Origin: Cladosporium sp. IMV 00045 | Lineage: Eukaryota > Ascomycota > Dothideomycetes > Cladosporiales > Cladosporiaceae | Direction of reading: 5' to 3' | Assembly (NCBI GenBank): GCA_001931905.2 | Contig: MSJI02000959.1 | Span: 62,001-126,000 of the forward strand | DNA: 64,000 bases | In this document: positions 12,001 to 22,787 of the stretch, one piece after another | Position numbering within the stretch: position 1 is the first letter of the stretch | How the letters are laid out: each line of letters begins with the position of its first letter | Position numbers and translations under genes: made by a program | The notes under the pieces: model-generated | Told to the model about the DNA's origin: nothing | The model's input: the letters and a program-made list of their open reading frames with translations, nothing else | Databases searched by the model: none

Positions 12001-12706
12001 GCCACAACCGGTGGCCGCCAACGCCTAATCACGACCGCCATCCTCCTTCTCCTCATCACGACTCTCATCCCATACCAATTCGCTTACATGGTCCTCACGA
12101 TCGTGCAAATCTGCACCTGCGTGCGCGCGCTCCGCCTCGCGCGCGACACCTGCTCCGGCGCCCACTATAATTTCTACAACTACACCACCTCCATCCTCGT
12201 CCTCATGCTCTGGGTGCTACCGATCAACATGCCCGTGCTGATCGTCTGGGTACACAACCTGGCCGTGCACTGGCTGACGCCGTTCAGCACGCACCACAAC
12301 CTCCTCGCCGTGCTGCCGCTCGTGCTCGTCGTGGAAGTCATGAGCACGGGGAACATGACTCCGCGAGTCACCGGTCGGTATGTTATCAATCAATCCATGT
12401 CCCAAGAAGTTGTCAAACTCCTACTAACACTCTCACCTCCACAGCGCCCGCTTCGTAACCAACATCCTCACCTTCCTCTCCGCCCTGTACGCCGCCGTCT
12501 ACGGCGTCACGTACGCCTACCGCCTGCACCACCTCCTCAACATCCTCGCCGCCTGGCTCTTCGCCGTCCACGTCTCGTCGCAGCCTTCCGCTTCTTCTCT
12601 GAGCAGTTCGCTGGCTGGGGCGGAGTCGTCTCCTGCGAGTAAAGCGGTGACCGAAGCTGCCTCGAAAGCGGATATGGTGGGAAGGGATGTTAAGAAGAGA
12701 CCTTGA
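9048..12706 (+). CDS. BST1: GPI inositol-deacylase (Bst1/PGAP1)
   Basis: This ER membrane lipase removes the acyl chain from the inositol of GPI anchors, which allows GPI proteins to leave the ER and feeds ER quality control. Exons are 9048-10458, 10508-11506, 11561-11915, 11985-12377 and 12445-12706, giving about 1139 residues, normal for the family. A basic, Ser-rich N-terminus precedes a membrane segment at about 118-140. The PGAP1 lipase domain follows (VLFIPGNAGSYKQVRPIAAE, VDFNED, then GHSMGG with nucleophile Ser297). The C-terminal third has multiple hydrophobic segments. Phases agree at every intron, and the last exon restores the family's usual ending (ALYAAVYGVTYAYRLHHLLN) before a polar tail. 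The ATG at 9048 is the first in frame. Confidence 0.93.
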
Positions 12707-15700
12707 CGTGGGGTCGAAGGGGGGGGGGCGCGTGGAGTCTTGATGCTTTTTTTCGTTTTCTGGTTTTTTTTNNNNNNNNNNNNNNNNNNNNTTTTGAAGG
12801 TTTATTGATTACCCCAACTCGCTTCGTGTGCAGTCGATTTTTTCTTCATCGCCTTTTTTCTTTCTTTCTCCAATTGCTGGGATGCGATTTTGGGGAAATG
12901 TACATACACAAAAGAGGAAGGCTCAGAGAGAGGGAAGGGTTTTATCACTTTTCTCTTTTCGGTTGAGCTTCTTGGGCCTTTCTTTTATTTTTTTAATGTC
13001 TATGAGCCCTTCTTTCTTGCTTTTGAAAAGGAAAGGGAAGGAAGGGGGGGTTACATGTAGTGTAATGAATGAGGAAATGGAAAGATTATTTGAAAGATGC
13101 TTAGCTCTTTTCAGTACTTTTTTTCTCTTGCGGGTTTTTTTGGGTTGATGTTCTGGCTGTTTGGAATTGTGGTGGAGAGTGGGTGTTGTCGTTCTTGTTG
13201 AGGGGGGGAGGAGAGATGGGGAGAGTTTGTGTTGGAGTCATGTTATGGCTGCGGGCAAGTGTGTTGATTGATTGGTGTGGTCTTTGAACATGAGAAGGGA
13301 TCTATCGGTTGAGAACTGTGGTGAAGTTGATATTTTGTCGGCCAATAATTGTATCAATTGGTTGGTGTAGTGATCTTCTTCGTGTTGGAGTGATGTTACG
13401 TCGGCTAGGAAATACAGTAGCTAATCGTTGTATTATTTACGGTCCTTTTTTTTTTTTTAAGAGGGGAACATCGATAGAAAGAGTCTGTAGTGGTGAAAAT
13501 ACTCTTATATATTAGCTAGTAAGTATAGAAATAAGATATTCTAAGGTTTCTCGTTGAGAAGGAGTCTATCGATCAGAAGAGTCTGTGTGCTATACACATG
13601 TTACTTTGCTATCTCGTGAGCGTAAGTGCTATCAAAAAGTAAGATGTTGTGGATGCTCAATATTTTATTTTGATATTTTTCTAGGTATTTTACCACCAAC
13701 GAAATATAGGTCTGAGATCACTGGTCAAGACGGGCTACAGTAGGAGGTAGTACATGTAGTAGTAGAGGCAAAGTTTGGCGTAATGCTTGGCATGCTTCCA
13801 GGCGACTCTCGAACCATGTGAGCGAGCGACACACGCCCAACTGCATGCCTGCCTCTCTTCAGCACCCGACAAAGACCAGTCCGGATCTTGCGCAATGTCA
13901 CTTTCTGGATCTACACGATGATTCCCTGCCGTTTTCGATGGTGTCTCCGAACGACATTCTCCGACCGCTTGTCCCGATAGCGATGCGCTCTTTCGATGAC
14001 TACCAGCACGCCTTTCGCGATGAACGGTGAAGGCATCTGCGAGAAACAGTGCGCGATGATGGAGATGAGTAACCCGCAAGCTCTCAGAAATTGGGTCACA
14101 TCGATTTGAGTGCCGGCGGAGTATGTCTATCGACTGCGGATACCTCCATGTGTAAGGAATCAAGAGCAAGGACGGTCAAACCGCGCCGCCGGCACGGCGT
14201 GAATCTGAGGGTATCGCGACAAGATCTTGCGTTTTGATCGCTCGTTGATACTACAAAATTGGTCGATTGGGAACTACGTGATTGCGAACAGCGGCATGCT
14301 ATTTCTTGAGACATGACAAGAGATGCGTTGCTGCCACGCACCACCGAATGCGCTCCACAGACTACACGCCGCTGAGATACATGTTATCAAAGCCTGGTCG
14401 CGATGCTGGTATTTCGCGAGGAGGTAAAACTTGTCAACCGGGTGTCAATACACCGTTCCTCGAAACATTTACCCTGAAGCTTCCGGTGCTCGTTTTCGCT
14501 GGAGAGAATTGGACATTGCAACGGAAAATGTGCCGCGACTCCCATCACAGTGGTTTGGAAGTCAATCACGCGGCTCCGCTCTAGGTACAGGATTCAAGGA
14601 GCAGATATCTTCTGCTTTAAAGGTAAGTGACACTCCGTTCGCAAACCCCGGATCTCCACACGTTCAACACTTGATTTCATGTAAGAGCTTGGAACTACGC
14701 GTCTGGCCAAACCCGCACGCGTCGCTTGGTATGGAACATTCTCGTTGGTCACTTCAGCTGTACGCAGACAGAAAAGCCTCTGGACTGGCCACGAAAGATT
14801 CCTGGGTGATCAAGGCAAGACAATCACAATTGCACTGGAGCGGTTTGACAAGCTCACACGAATCGTTCTGGACGCAACGGCCATGCTATGCGACACGTCG
14901 GGCTTGACTCGTCAGTGGTATGTACACTCGCGCATACTGTCAGTCGACCTGGCTACGCCGAATGGAGCCTTCTCTACGACTCGTTTCGATGCGGTTTGCT
15001 GTTCGGAAAGACCGTTCGGAGCATGGGAAAAATTGCTACTTCCGGAGAACAGCGTTGCGTACCTTTGTGATACAGCGCATTTGGCCGCGACCCTGCGTGC
15101 TTGTCGAAAATAAACGCATGCAGCCGATTCCTCGATCGAGGAGCTCGCAAATTTGCCGAGCGGGGGCGGACGGCTCGATCGGAGAAGGTGTGCCCAGCCA
15201 GAGCGCGTCAGCAGCGCCAGCCAGCGGTTTCTCCCAGCCTGGAGTCAGCCCCGAGTGCAGACAAGCAGACAGGCATGTATGCTGGCCTGAAGGAATTGTC
15301 GTCGTTGTTCGACATGACATCTGCAAGGCGTAGAGAAACACCTCTGTCGCTGCAGAAATCTCTGCCGTTGGCTGCCCAACAGCTGTGTGGAGAGGCATTT
15401 GGGGCAAGCGCCCTTTCGGTGCCTGCTCGAATCAGCTAGCCAAGCGGCGTCATACTACGCCTTCCACACTCGGGGGATATATCGAAGATAATACACAGGC
15501 GGACCTTCACTGGGCAGCCGACATACTCCTGTCACTTTTTGCACTGCAAAATTCCAGAGTTTCACTATTCCGGCCGCCTTCCTAGTCCGTGGTACTAGGG
15601 TGGCCCGTGCGCAACTGGCCGTCAAGTTCTCCACGCCTTTGCTCGTCTCTCGTGTCTTCTCCAGCTCCAAGACCACACACCCTCCCTCCATCACTCCAAC

Positions 15701-15874
15701 TCCCACACGTCGCCGAAGCATCGTCGCAGCGCGTCGCAGCTTCACCACCACTCCATCATTGTCATCCCAACACTTCACTCCCATCATCACTCGGCTCCCA
15801 CGCGTCGCGACCCGCATCCTTGACGTCGCGAAGGCACGCAAACACCCCGACACGCGTCTCTGGTAGTCGCCGCC
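12707..15874. other. Gene-poor stretch with a 20-N gap
   Basis: It starts with a G-run and T-runs around a 20-base gap (12772-12791) just after BST1. Many short overlapping frames follow on both strands, none with a domain, signal peptide or plausible splicing. The last 270 bases are strongly pyrimidine-rich and are probably the leader of the PWWP gene. I see no gene here. Confidence 0.5.
12772..12791. other. Assembly gap (20 N)
   Basis: Twenty N lie between T-runs. The size is probably arbitrary, and a long homopolymer is the likely cause. Confidence 0.95.
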
Positions 15875-17832
15875 ATGTCTGAGGAGACTCCCACCAACGC
15901 CCCGGTGGACGCGCAAGCGGTAGGTCATGGCACATTCACGCGTAGAGTAGCTTGCCCATACTGACCTGTACCAGCCTGCTGCCGAGACCGAGCCCGCCGA
16001 GACCACCAAGCCCGAAGGCGAGGCACCCATCGCGAAGGAGGACGAGGAGACTGCTGGCAAGCCTGCCACCACCGAGGCTACCGCGCCGGACGGAGAGCAG
16101 CCTGCTGAGGTTGCTGAGGGCCCATCCGAGCCCGCCGCCGATGCCACACCCACTACAAACGGCAAGGATAAGAAGAGGAAGTCGACCGGCGGCGTGCCGG
16201 AGCACAAGGGCAAGAAGCTCAACAAGAAAAAGTCAATGCCCACGTTGCAGCTCGACTGCAAGGCCGGCGATTACTACTGGGCCAGGCTGAAGGGCTACCC
16301 ACCATGGCCCGCCATCATTTGCGACGAGGACATGCTTCCCGAGCAACTTCTCGCCTCTCGTCCTGTCAGCACGACGAGAGCTGACGGCTCTCTGCGTGAC
16401 GACTTCAAGGAAGGTGGCAAGAACGCGAAAGAGCGCACCTTCCCTGTCATGTTCCTTGCGACTAACGAATTGTGTGTATATCGGATCCATGAGCGTATCT
16501 GAAGCTTCAGAACTGACATTCCTCCCAGCACATGGCTTGTCAACACTGGCCTCACTCCTCTTGATCCTGAGGAGTGCAAGACGAAGCCGAATACCAAGAT
16601 GACGAAGGCTCTGCAGAGCGCCTACGACATTGCCAGCGAGGGCCACGATATCGATTTCTTCAAGCAAATGCTTCTCGATTTCCAGGAGGAGTCTGCGAAG
16701 CTCGAGGCCGAGGCGCAGAAGAAGCAGGAGGAGGCCGACGCTAAGGCTGCCGCAAAGGCCGAGAAGGACGCAAAGGCCAAGGAGGGCAAAGACAAGAAGA
16801 AGAGCCGCAAGAGCAAGGCGGCCGATGATGATGATGTCGACATGGAAGACGCCGATGCGCCAAAGTCTACCAAGAAGCGCAAGAAGGATGCCGAAAGCGA
16901 CGGCGAAGGGCCGAAGGTGCGTATTCCGCGACTCGCAGAGTGGCAGCAGCTTTTTCAGACTTTGTAGATTGTTTACTGACATTCACTAGCCTAAGAAGAC
17001 GCCCAAGGTCACGAAGCTGAACGCACCCAAGACGCCAAACGGAGACTCTACCCCCGCAAAGAAGGCCTCTTCCGCCAAGCCGAAGAAGAAGGTCAGCGCG
17101 CCCAAGGTTGAGGAAGAATCGGCTGAAGAGAAGAAGGAGCTCACCGAGGCCGAGCGTCTTGACCAGCGCGAGAAGGCTATCCTTTATCTTCGCCACCGCC
17201 TACAGAAGGGCTTCCTGTCGCGTGACCAGGCCCCCAAGGAAGAGGAAATGTCTGCCATGGGTGAATTCTTCGGCCAGCTGGAGAAGTACGACAACCTCGA
17301 GCCCTCAATCATTAGAACCACCAAGATCCACAAGGTTCTCAAAGCCATCGTGAAGCTTGCATCCATCCCCAAGGATGAAGAGCTTGGCTTCAAGAAGCGC
17401 AGTGCCGACCTGCTTGAGGTGTGGAACAAGCGCATGGAGGGCGAGGGCGAGACAGCACCGAAGCCAACTGCTGAGGAGAAGGCACCTGAGACCAACGGCG
17501 AGACTGCTGCTGCTCCGGCGGCTTCCGAGGAGCCTGCTGGTGGCGAAGCCGCAGAAGGCGCCGAGAATGTCGAGAACGCCGAGAAGAAGGCGGACGAGAT
17601 CGGGGAGAAGGTCGAGGAGAAGAAGGACGAGCCTACCGAGGAGAAATCCGACGAGAAGTCTGAGGAGAAGTCCGAAGACAAGGCTGAGGAGTCTACTGAG
17701 AAGCCCACCGAGGAGCCCAAGACAGAGTCAGCCGATGCTCCCGCCGATAAAGAGCAACCAGCCAGCGAGAACAAGGACGAGGCTGTCGATGGCGACGTCA
17801 GCATGATGACCGCTCCCGAGGAGCAGTCCTAG
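15875..17832 (+). CDS. PWWP-domain chromatin protein with a C-terminal helical (IBD/TFIIS-N-like) module
   Basis: Exons are 15875-15919, 15975-16471, 16529-16916 and 16990-17832, giving about 590 residues. The acidic Pro/Glu/Thr-rich N-terminus is followed by a basic patch and a PWWP domain at about 105-190 (GDYYWARLKGYPPWPAII, then FPVMFLATNEF joined by splicing to TWL). PWWP domains bind methylated histone H3 nucleosomes. A Lys/Glu-rich linker leads to a predicted helical bundle at about 360-460 (DQREKAILYLRHRLQKGFL, IIRTTKIHKVLKAIVKL, VWNKRM). This resembles the LEDGF integrase-binding or TFIIS N-terminal fold, so it may dock transcription-elongation or chromatin partners. The tail is a long Glu/Lys-rich low-complexity region. 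Nuclear location is inferred. The PWWP call is firm; the second domain is tentative. Confidence 0.85.
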
Positions 17833-18602
17833 AGAATGTATGGTGGAAGAAAAGAAAAGCCAGCTGGGTGTCCTTACGATGATCAAGGACCTGATTACGA
17901 GCGACTGGAGTTTTTGTCTTTTTTCTTGTTATTTTCTTACTGTGTTCGAGGGGCTGAAAGCGATGCCCTCCCGGACTGTGAGCTGTGAAGGACCAGAGGC
18001 CACCGGGTTGTTTTGATGCGGTTTGCGATGCGTATGGTCCCAAACAAAATGCCCGATTATTATTATAGTCTAGCTCTCGTTTGTAATATATCATGCGTTT
18101 TCTATGCTGCGAGAAAAGAATGCGTTTGTTCAACTACAGTACATTCTCGGTCTATCAAAGTCGACCTCGAGGTGCAGCAGGCTGCTGATATACATGTAGG
18201 TACCTCATCAATTGCATCGTGACAAGCTTGCGTGGCTACCACTCGTGATTGCCAGATTCTGACTTCACGACAAACTGCTGAGAATATTGTCATTTACCAG
18301 CATCAAATATGGGTAACGTACATGATAGTTGATATCCATCATTCATCGGCTCGGTTGCCTATCCTCCACTTCTCTATAGCCGAGCCGACTTGGTAAGCGT
18401 CATAGCACGCCATCTGCTTTATCATCTCAACATCCTTGAACGACTGATTGTGTGATTCCCATTGACATTGATTTATAGTATATAGAGGATCTTGCCGAGC
18501 TGTTTTTCTCAAAATATACCACCTCCCATATTGCTCCATATCGTTCACCAGGCTACATCTCCCGCTCATCCAATATCACTCTCTACTAACCCAACCGCAA
18601 CA
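17833..18602. other. Intergenic between PWWP gene and dehydrogenase
   Basis: It holds the PWWP 3' UTR and the promoter of the next gene. A TATATAG-like element lies near 18477-18485. No gene is seen. Confidence 0.5.
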
Positions 18603-19702
18603 ATGGGAGGCGGACCACCCAAAGAACACATCCTCATCGCCCGCCCCCTCCCGGAGCCAAAACAACTCCTCTCCGACCTCCGCTCCCGCCACCCTCACAT
18701 CGACTTCACCTACTACGAACACACCCCCGGCCAAGACCCTCCCCCCACACTCTTCCACCCCATCACCATCCTCTGCACCTTCGCCACCCTGCCCGCGGAC
18801 CCCCAAAAAGACGCTCCCAACCTCACCTGGCTCCACCTCTTCTCCGCCGGCAGCAACCACATCCAGTCCCACCCGCTGTACACCTCGACCGACATCACCA
18901 TCACCACCTCGTCGGGGATCCACGGCCCCACGATCGCCGAGTGGGCGGTGCTGACCCGCCTCGTACTCTCGCGCCGCTACAACGCGCTGCGCGAGTTCCA
19001 GAAAAACCACCACTGGGCTTCCCACGGCGAGGCCAACCTCGGCTCCGTCCGCGACCAGGTCGGAGCCACGCTCGGCGTGCTGGGGTACGGGAGCATTGGA
19101 CGGCAGATTGCGCGGGTGGCGAGGGGGATGGGCATGCGGGTTCTGGCGTACACGGCGAGTGAGAAGAATACGAAGGAGAAGAGGAGGGATGGCGGGTTTG
19201 TCGTGCCTGGGACGGGGGATTCGGAGGGGGAGTTGCCCGAGGGCTGGTTTAGTGGGTTGGGGAAGGGGGATCTGCATGAGTTTTTGGGCCAGGGGATCGA
19301 TTGGTTGGTTGTTAGTGTGCCGTTGACGGAGCAGACGAGGGGGTTTCTGGGGAGGGAGGAGTTTGAGGTGCTGAAGAAGGGGAATGCGAAGGGGGGGAGG
19401 AGGGTGGTTCGCCTGCTTTCGTGACGAATATCGCCCGCGGCCCGATTATCGATCAGGAAGCGCTTGTGCGAGCGCTGAAGGATGGGACGTTGGAAGGCGC
19501 TGCGCTGGATGTCACCGATCCGGAGCCTTTGCCGGAGGATAGTGAGTTGTGGGAGTTGGAGAATGTGGTTGTCACGCCGCATATTTCCGCGAATGCTGTG
19601 GCGTATGAGGAGAGGGCGGCGCAGGTTTTGGAGGTCAATTTGGAGAAGAGGGAGAAGGGGGAGAGGTTGATTAATGTGGTGGATCGGAAGAGGGGGTATT
19701 GA
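18603..19702 (+). CDS. D-isomer-specific 2-hydroxyacid dehydrogenase, one frame break
   Basis: It probably oxidises or reduces a 2-hydroxy/2-oxo acid with NAD(P); the substrate cannot be read from the sequence. The ATG at 18603 follows CAACA. Visible are LHLFSAGSNHI, the Rossmann loop GVLGYGSIGRQIARVARGMG at about 158-177, and PLTEQTRGFLG. After a frame change come IARGPIIDQEAL (catalytic Arg), ALDVTDPEPLP (catalytic Glu) and VVVTPHISAN (catalytic His). The first frame ends at a TGA near 19424, while the conserved ending runs one base back to the TGA at 19702. The switch lies in or just after a GGGGGGG run at about 19391-19397. No intron fits. A sequencing omission seems likelier than a dead gene because both halves are fully conserved. 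It converges with the aldolase gene at 19904. Confidence 0.85.
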
Positions 19703-19903
19703 TTTTGAGGGTATCGATTCTTCTTGCCTTTTGTTGTTCATATTCGAGAAGGGCCTGTGAACTTGTCATGCTATGTTTTGATGCAATATGATTTGACCAT
19801 CCATAGAGACTGAGATTTGAATTCAGGTATGTTGAAGCCAAGCAAAGGTACAAAAAGTTATATATAACACAGCGACACATACAATCCCCAAAACTCTCAA
19901 GAT

Positions 19904-21034
19904 CTACTGCGGTTCCTCCCCCCCAAACCTCTCCCACAACCCCTCCACATCAAACCCACAAACCTCCGCCTTCGCCACAATCGCCCTCGCCTTCCCTACA
20001 ACCGGCACATCAATCATCTTCCCATCCAATGTCCAAGCCCCCCTGCCCTGCTCGTCCGCCTTGCGATCACAAACCAGCACCCTGACCGCCCACTCGACCT
20101 CCTTCCCCTCCGGCCCAAAAACCCCCTGCACCAACCCCACCTGCTCCGGATGAATGCACTGCTTGCCATTGAACCCAAACCTGCGCCCATTCTCGCTCTC
20201 CCTCCTCAGCGCTTCCACGCCCTCCTCGCCCCGGAACGTCGTGCTGACCAAGTCCAGCGCCGACGGCAGCCCGAACGCCCTCGCGGCGGTGACGATGGCG
20301 CTGCGCGCGTACGTGAACTCGTGCAGGTCGGGCGTGCGCGTGATGCTCAGGTCGAGCGCGAAGTCTTCCGCCGCGAACGTCAGGCCGGACAGGTAGGGGG
20401 AGGCGGCGCAGATTTCTCGCAGGTCGGTGATGGCGCGCGCGGATTCGATCAGGGCGAGGATTTTTACCGGGTTGGGGGAGCCCGGCGCGTGGCGCTCCGG
20501 CAGCGTTTGCCGCAGTACGTCGGTGATGAAGTGCAGGTCGCTGGGGGAGTCGACTTTGGGGACGACGAGGGCGTCGAGGTGGGAGCCTTGCAGGATTGTT
20601 GTGAGGTCTGAGAGGGCGAAGCCGCTGCTTACGCTGTTGATTCGGACGGCTTGTTCGCGGATGCTGGGGATGCGGGAGCGGTTGAGGATGGTGAGGATGT
20701 TTTGCCGGGCTTCGGGTTTTTTGCTCGGGGTCACGGAGTCTTCGAGGTCGTAGGCTATGCTGTCGACGGTGAGGGAGCGGGATTTTTCCAGGAAGCGCAT
20801 GGATGAGCCGGGGACTGGAGGGGGGAGTTAGTGGGTTTGATTTGGTTTGAGGTAAAGATTGGTGGTGGGATGGTTATGGTAAGAAGTGTTTTGGTGTTGT
20901 ACCGGGTAATACAATAGAGGACTCTCTTGGAACAACATCTGCACCGAAGTCCGCTTCCTGATTATTGATGGAACGCACTTACCATATAGCTGCGCCCTCC
21001 GCACCACCTGCTGAGCAGCAGCAGTACCAGACAT
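19904..21034 (-). CDS. HpcH/HpaI aldolase family, citrate lyase beta-like
   Basis: Enzymes of this family cleave or form C-C bonds in CoA-thioesters or oxo-acids with Mg2+ (citrate lyase beta, malyl-CoA lyase, CLYBL). Exons on the minus strand are 21034-20983 and 20814-19904, about 320 residues. The 168-bp intron splits the conserved [18 protein letters not shown] motif, which confirms the start exon. Seen are [10 protein letters not shown] (substrate/Mg site), [20 protein letters not shown], the acidic metal residue in [10 protein letters not shown], and [14 protein letters not shown] near the C-terminus. Neighbouring 3' ends are about 200 bp apart and convergent. Mitochondrial or cytosolic location cannot be decided; the short basic N-terminus would suit a weak targeting signal. 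Confidence 0.88.
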
Positions 21035-21552
21035 GGTTCGCAATTGTATAGACCCGAAGCACTGGCTTTGAATCTACCTTGACCACGCGACGAAGGTGAA
21101 GCCAATTCGACTATTCTTTGGATAGAGGAATCTGGCTGATGATCCAAATGAAACCTGTTCAGCAACGGCGGGATGTTCTATGGCGATCAAACGGCATCAA
21201 TGCCAAAGAAAGTCAGGCGAAACACTCAAAACTCCCCATTGACAAAAGCCCTACCAAAGCTGATGAGGTGATGTCGTTCGCGCCTTCGCCCAACCTCGGT
21301 TCCCCAAAAACTGGAGAGAGAGGCTGTTGCGCCGAGATCGGCGGTGTGAGCAAAGTCAGCAAGCAAGCAAGCAAGTATAGGCAAACAACCCAACAAAACC
21401 CGATGAACTAATGACATCCTCCTCCCACACGCACGGAGGTCGCAGTTCGTCGGTCCTGACAAAGAAACCTACATACCTATCTAGGTCTTCGGGCAGTGAG
21501 TGTCTGTGGCAATAGGCTTATTGCCGCACTGGATAGGGCAGGCAAGCAAGAA

Positions 21553-21600
21553 GCCGAAGAAGAAGAAGAAGAAGAAGGACGAAGACGACGACGACGGCGA
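21553..21600 (+). repeat. GAA/GAC-rich microsatellite
   Basis: Consecutive GAA triplets pass into GAC/GACGAC triplets. This is purine-rich simple sequence in a spacer. Confidence 0.8.
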
Positions 21601-22024
21601 GAACGAGGAGAACGATGAACCTCCTAGGCACGGTCAGGTTGGAAGAAACCACGATTGATTATCGCAAGCAAGATATTCGCTCAAATCCCTAAAACAGAAA
21701 CGCCATCGCTTTCCCAAACAAGAAATCATCCATCCCATCCATCCCATCCCATTAACCTATTTTTTGTAAACTTGTAATGATCGCTGCAAAATTAATTCCC
21801 CATCCCACAAGCGCGCTGTATCGCTAAATATCAAAAAGGACAGTAAGTGGCTCCCACTCCGCCCCCCATGTTTCCGTACCGTCGACGGGATAGCAGTGTG
21901 ACTTTCCCCTTTCCGCCATTCATCATCGTCATGGGAGCGCTCTCTGACGAAGAATGAAGGGGGAGGGAAAATCGAGAAGAGACGAGAAGAAAAGGGAAAA
22001 TTATACGAGAAGAAGAAGTGCCCT

Positions 22025-22048
22025 CAAGCAAGCAAGCAAGCAAGCAAG
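22025..22048 (+). repeat. (CAAG)6 microsatellite
   Basis: Six tandem CAAG units lie just beyond the stop codon of the DUF7707 gene. A shorter run of the same unit lies near 21358-21375. Confidence 0.85.
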
Positions 22049-22063
22049 CCAGAAGCAGCTCAC

Positions 22064-22787
22064 TCACAGCACCAACGCCATGCCTCCGAAGAAAGCACCA
22101 GCCAGCGTGACGAAGCCGAAGGTATACCCGACCTCCAAGCTCGCAGCTCTTCCGCCCTTGCCCTCAGACGCCGCACTCTCCTGCGCGCCCCCACTGCCGC
22201 CCGTGGAAGACGCGCCGCCGAAGCCGGTGAAGATCGTCTCGCCCGCATCGTTCGTCGTGGCGCCGGCTTCGAGACCGGTCTGCGACGCCGTGGCGCTCGT
22301 GCTCATGGTGCGACTGGTGGTGGAGGAGTTTGGCTTTGCGGGATCCTGCGCGCCGCACGGGTGCTTCTCGCGGCAGTCGGAGGAGCAGGCGTTGTCGCTG
22401 CCGCACGCCGTCACGCACTGGTTGCCCCATTCCTGGCAGATGAAGAAGGGGAGGGTTTGCGTGTATTGGGTCACGTTGGGGCGGAGGCCGTCGCTGCATT
22501 CGCAGTCGTAGGACAGGTTGGAGGAGTCGCAGTCGTTCGTGTTGGTGGTGGCGGTTTCGGAGGGGGGTTGCAGGCAGATGAGCTGGGGTGGGGTGTTAGA
22601 GGGTGGAGGGTGGGTTTGGGCGTGGTGGAGTTGGAGGACTTACGGGACATTGTGTGATTTGTTGCTGGCACCAGTAGTCTCTCGTGGAGGAGTCGACGGA
22701 GTCGGGTGTGATTTGGTATTGTTCCTGGGCGGAGGCGAGCGACAGCAAAGCGCCGGAGGCGAGGGTAGCGACGGTGAAGGTCCTCAT
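22064..22787 (-). CDS. DUF7707 cysteine-rich GPI-anchored surface protein
   Basis: Exons are 22787-22644 and 22582-22064, with a 61-bp GTAAGT...CCAG intron, about 220 residues. A signal peptide (residues 1-20, ending LASA) precedes the mature part YWCQQQITQCP-LICLQ, joined by splicing. The Cys pattern that follows (YDCECSDGL, FFICQEWGNQCVTAC, ACSSDCREKHPCG) is the one I know from fungal proteins annotated DUF7707. A Ser/Thr/Gly-rich stalk leads to a C-terminal hydrophobic segment (GYTFGFVTLAGAFFGGMALVL) typical of GPI attachment. It is probably wall- or plasma-membrane-anchored; the function is unknown, as for the family. Confidence 0.85.

Larger units (their letters stand above)
21035..22063. 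other. Intergenic with simple repeats
   Basis: It contains the aldolase promoter and the 3' flank of the DUF7707 gene. Purine-rich GAA/GAC tracts lie at about 21553-21600, and CAAG/GCAA repeats at about 21358-21375 and 22025-22048. No gene is supported. Confidence 0.55.

Noticed and set aside
13735..15439. Several 100-158-codon frames on both strands
   Set aside because: They overlap each other, lack motifs, signal peptides or coherent splicing.
19385..19425. An intron to explain the dehydrogenase frame change
   Set aside because: Only about 33 bases lie between any GT and AG here, too short for this genome's introns.
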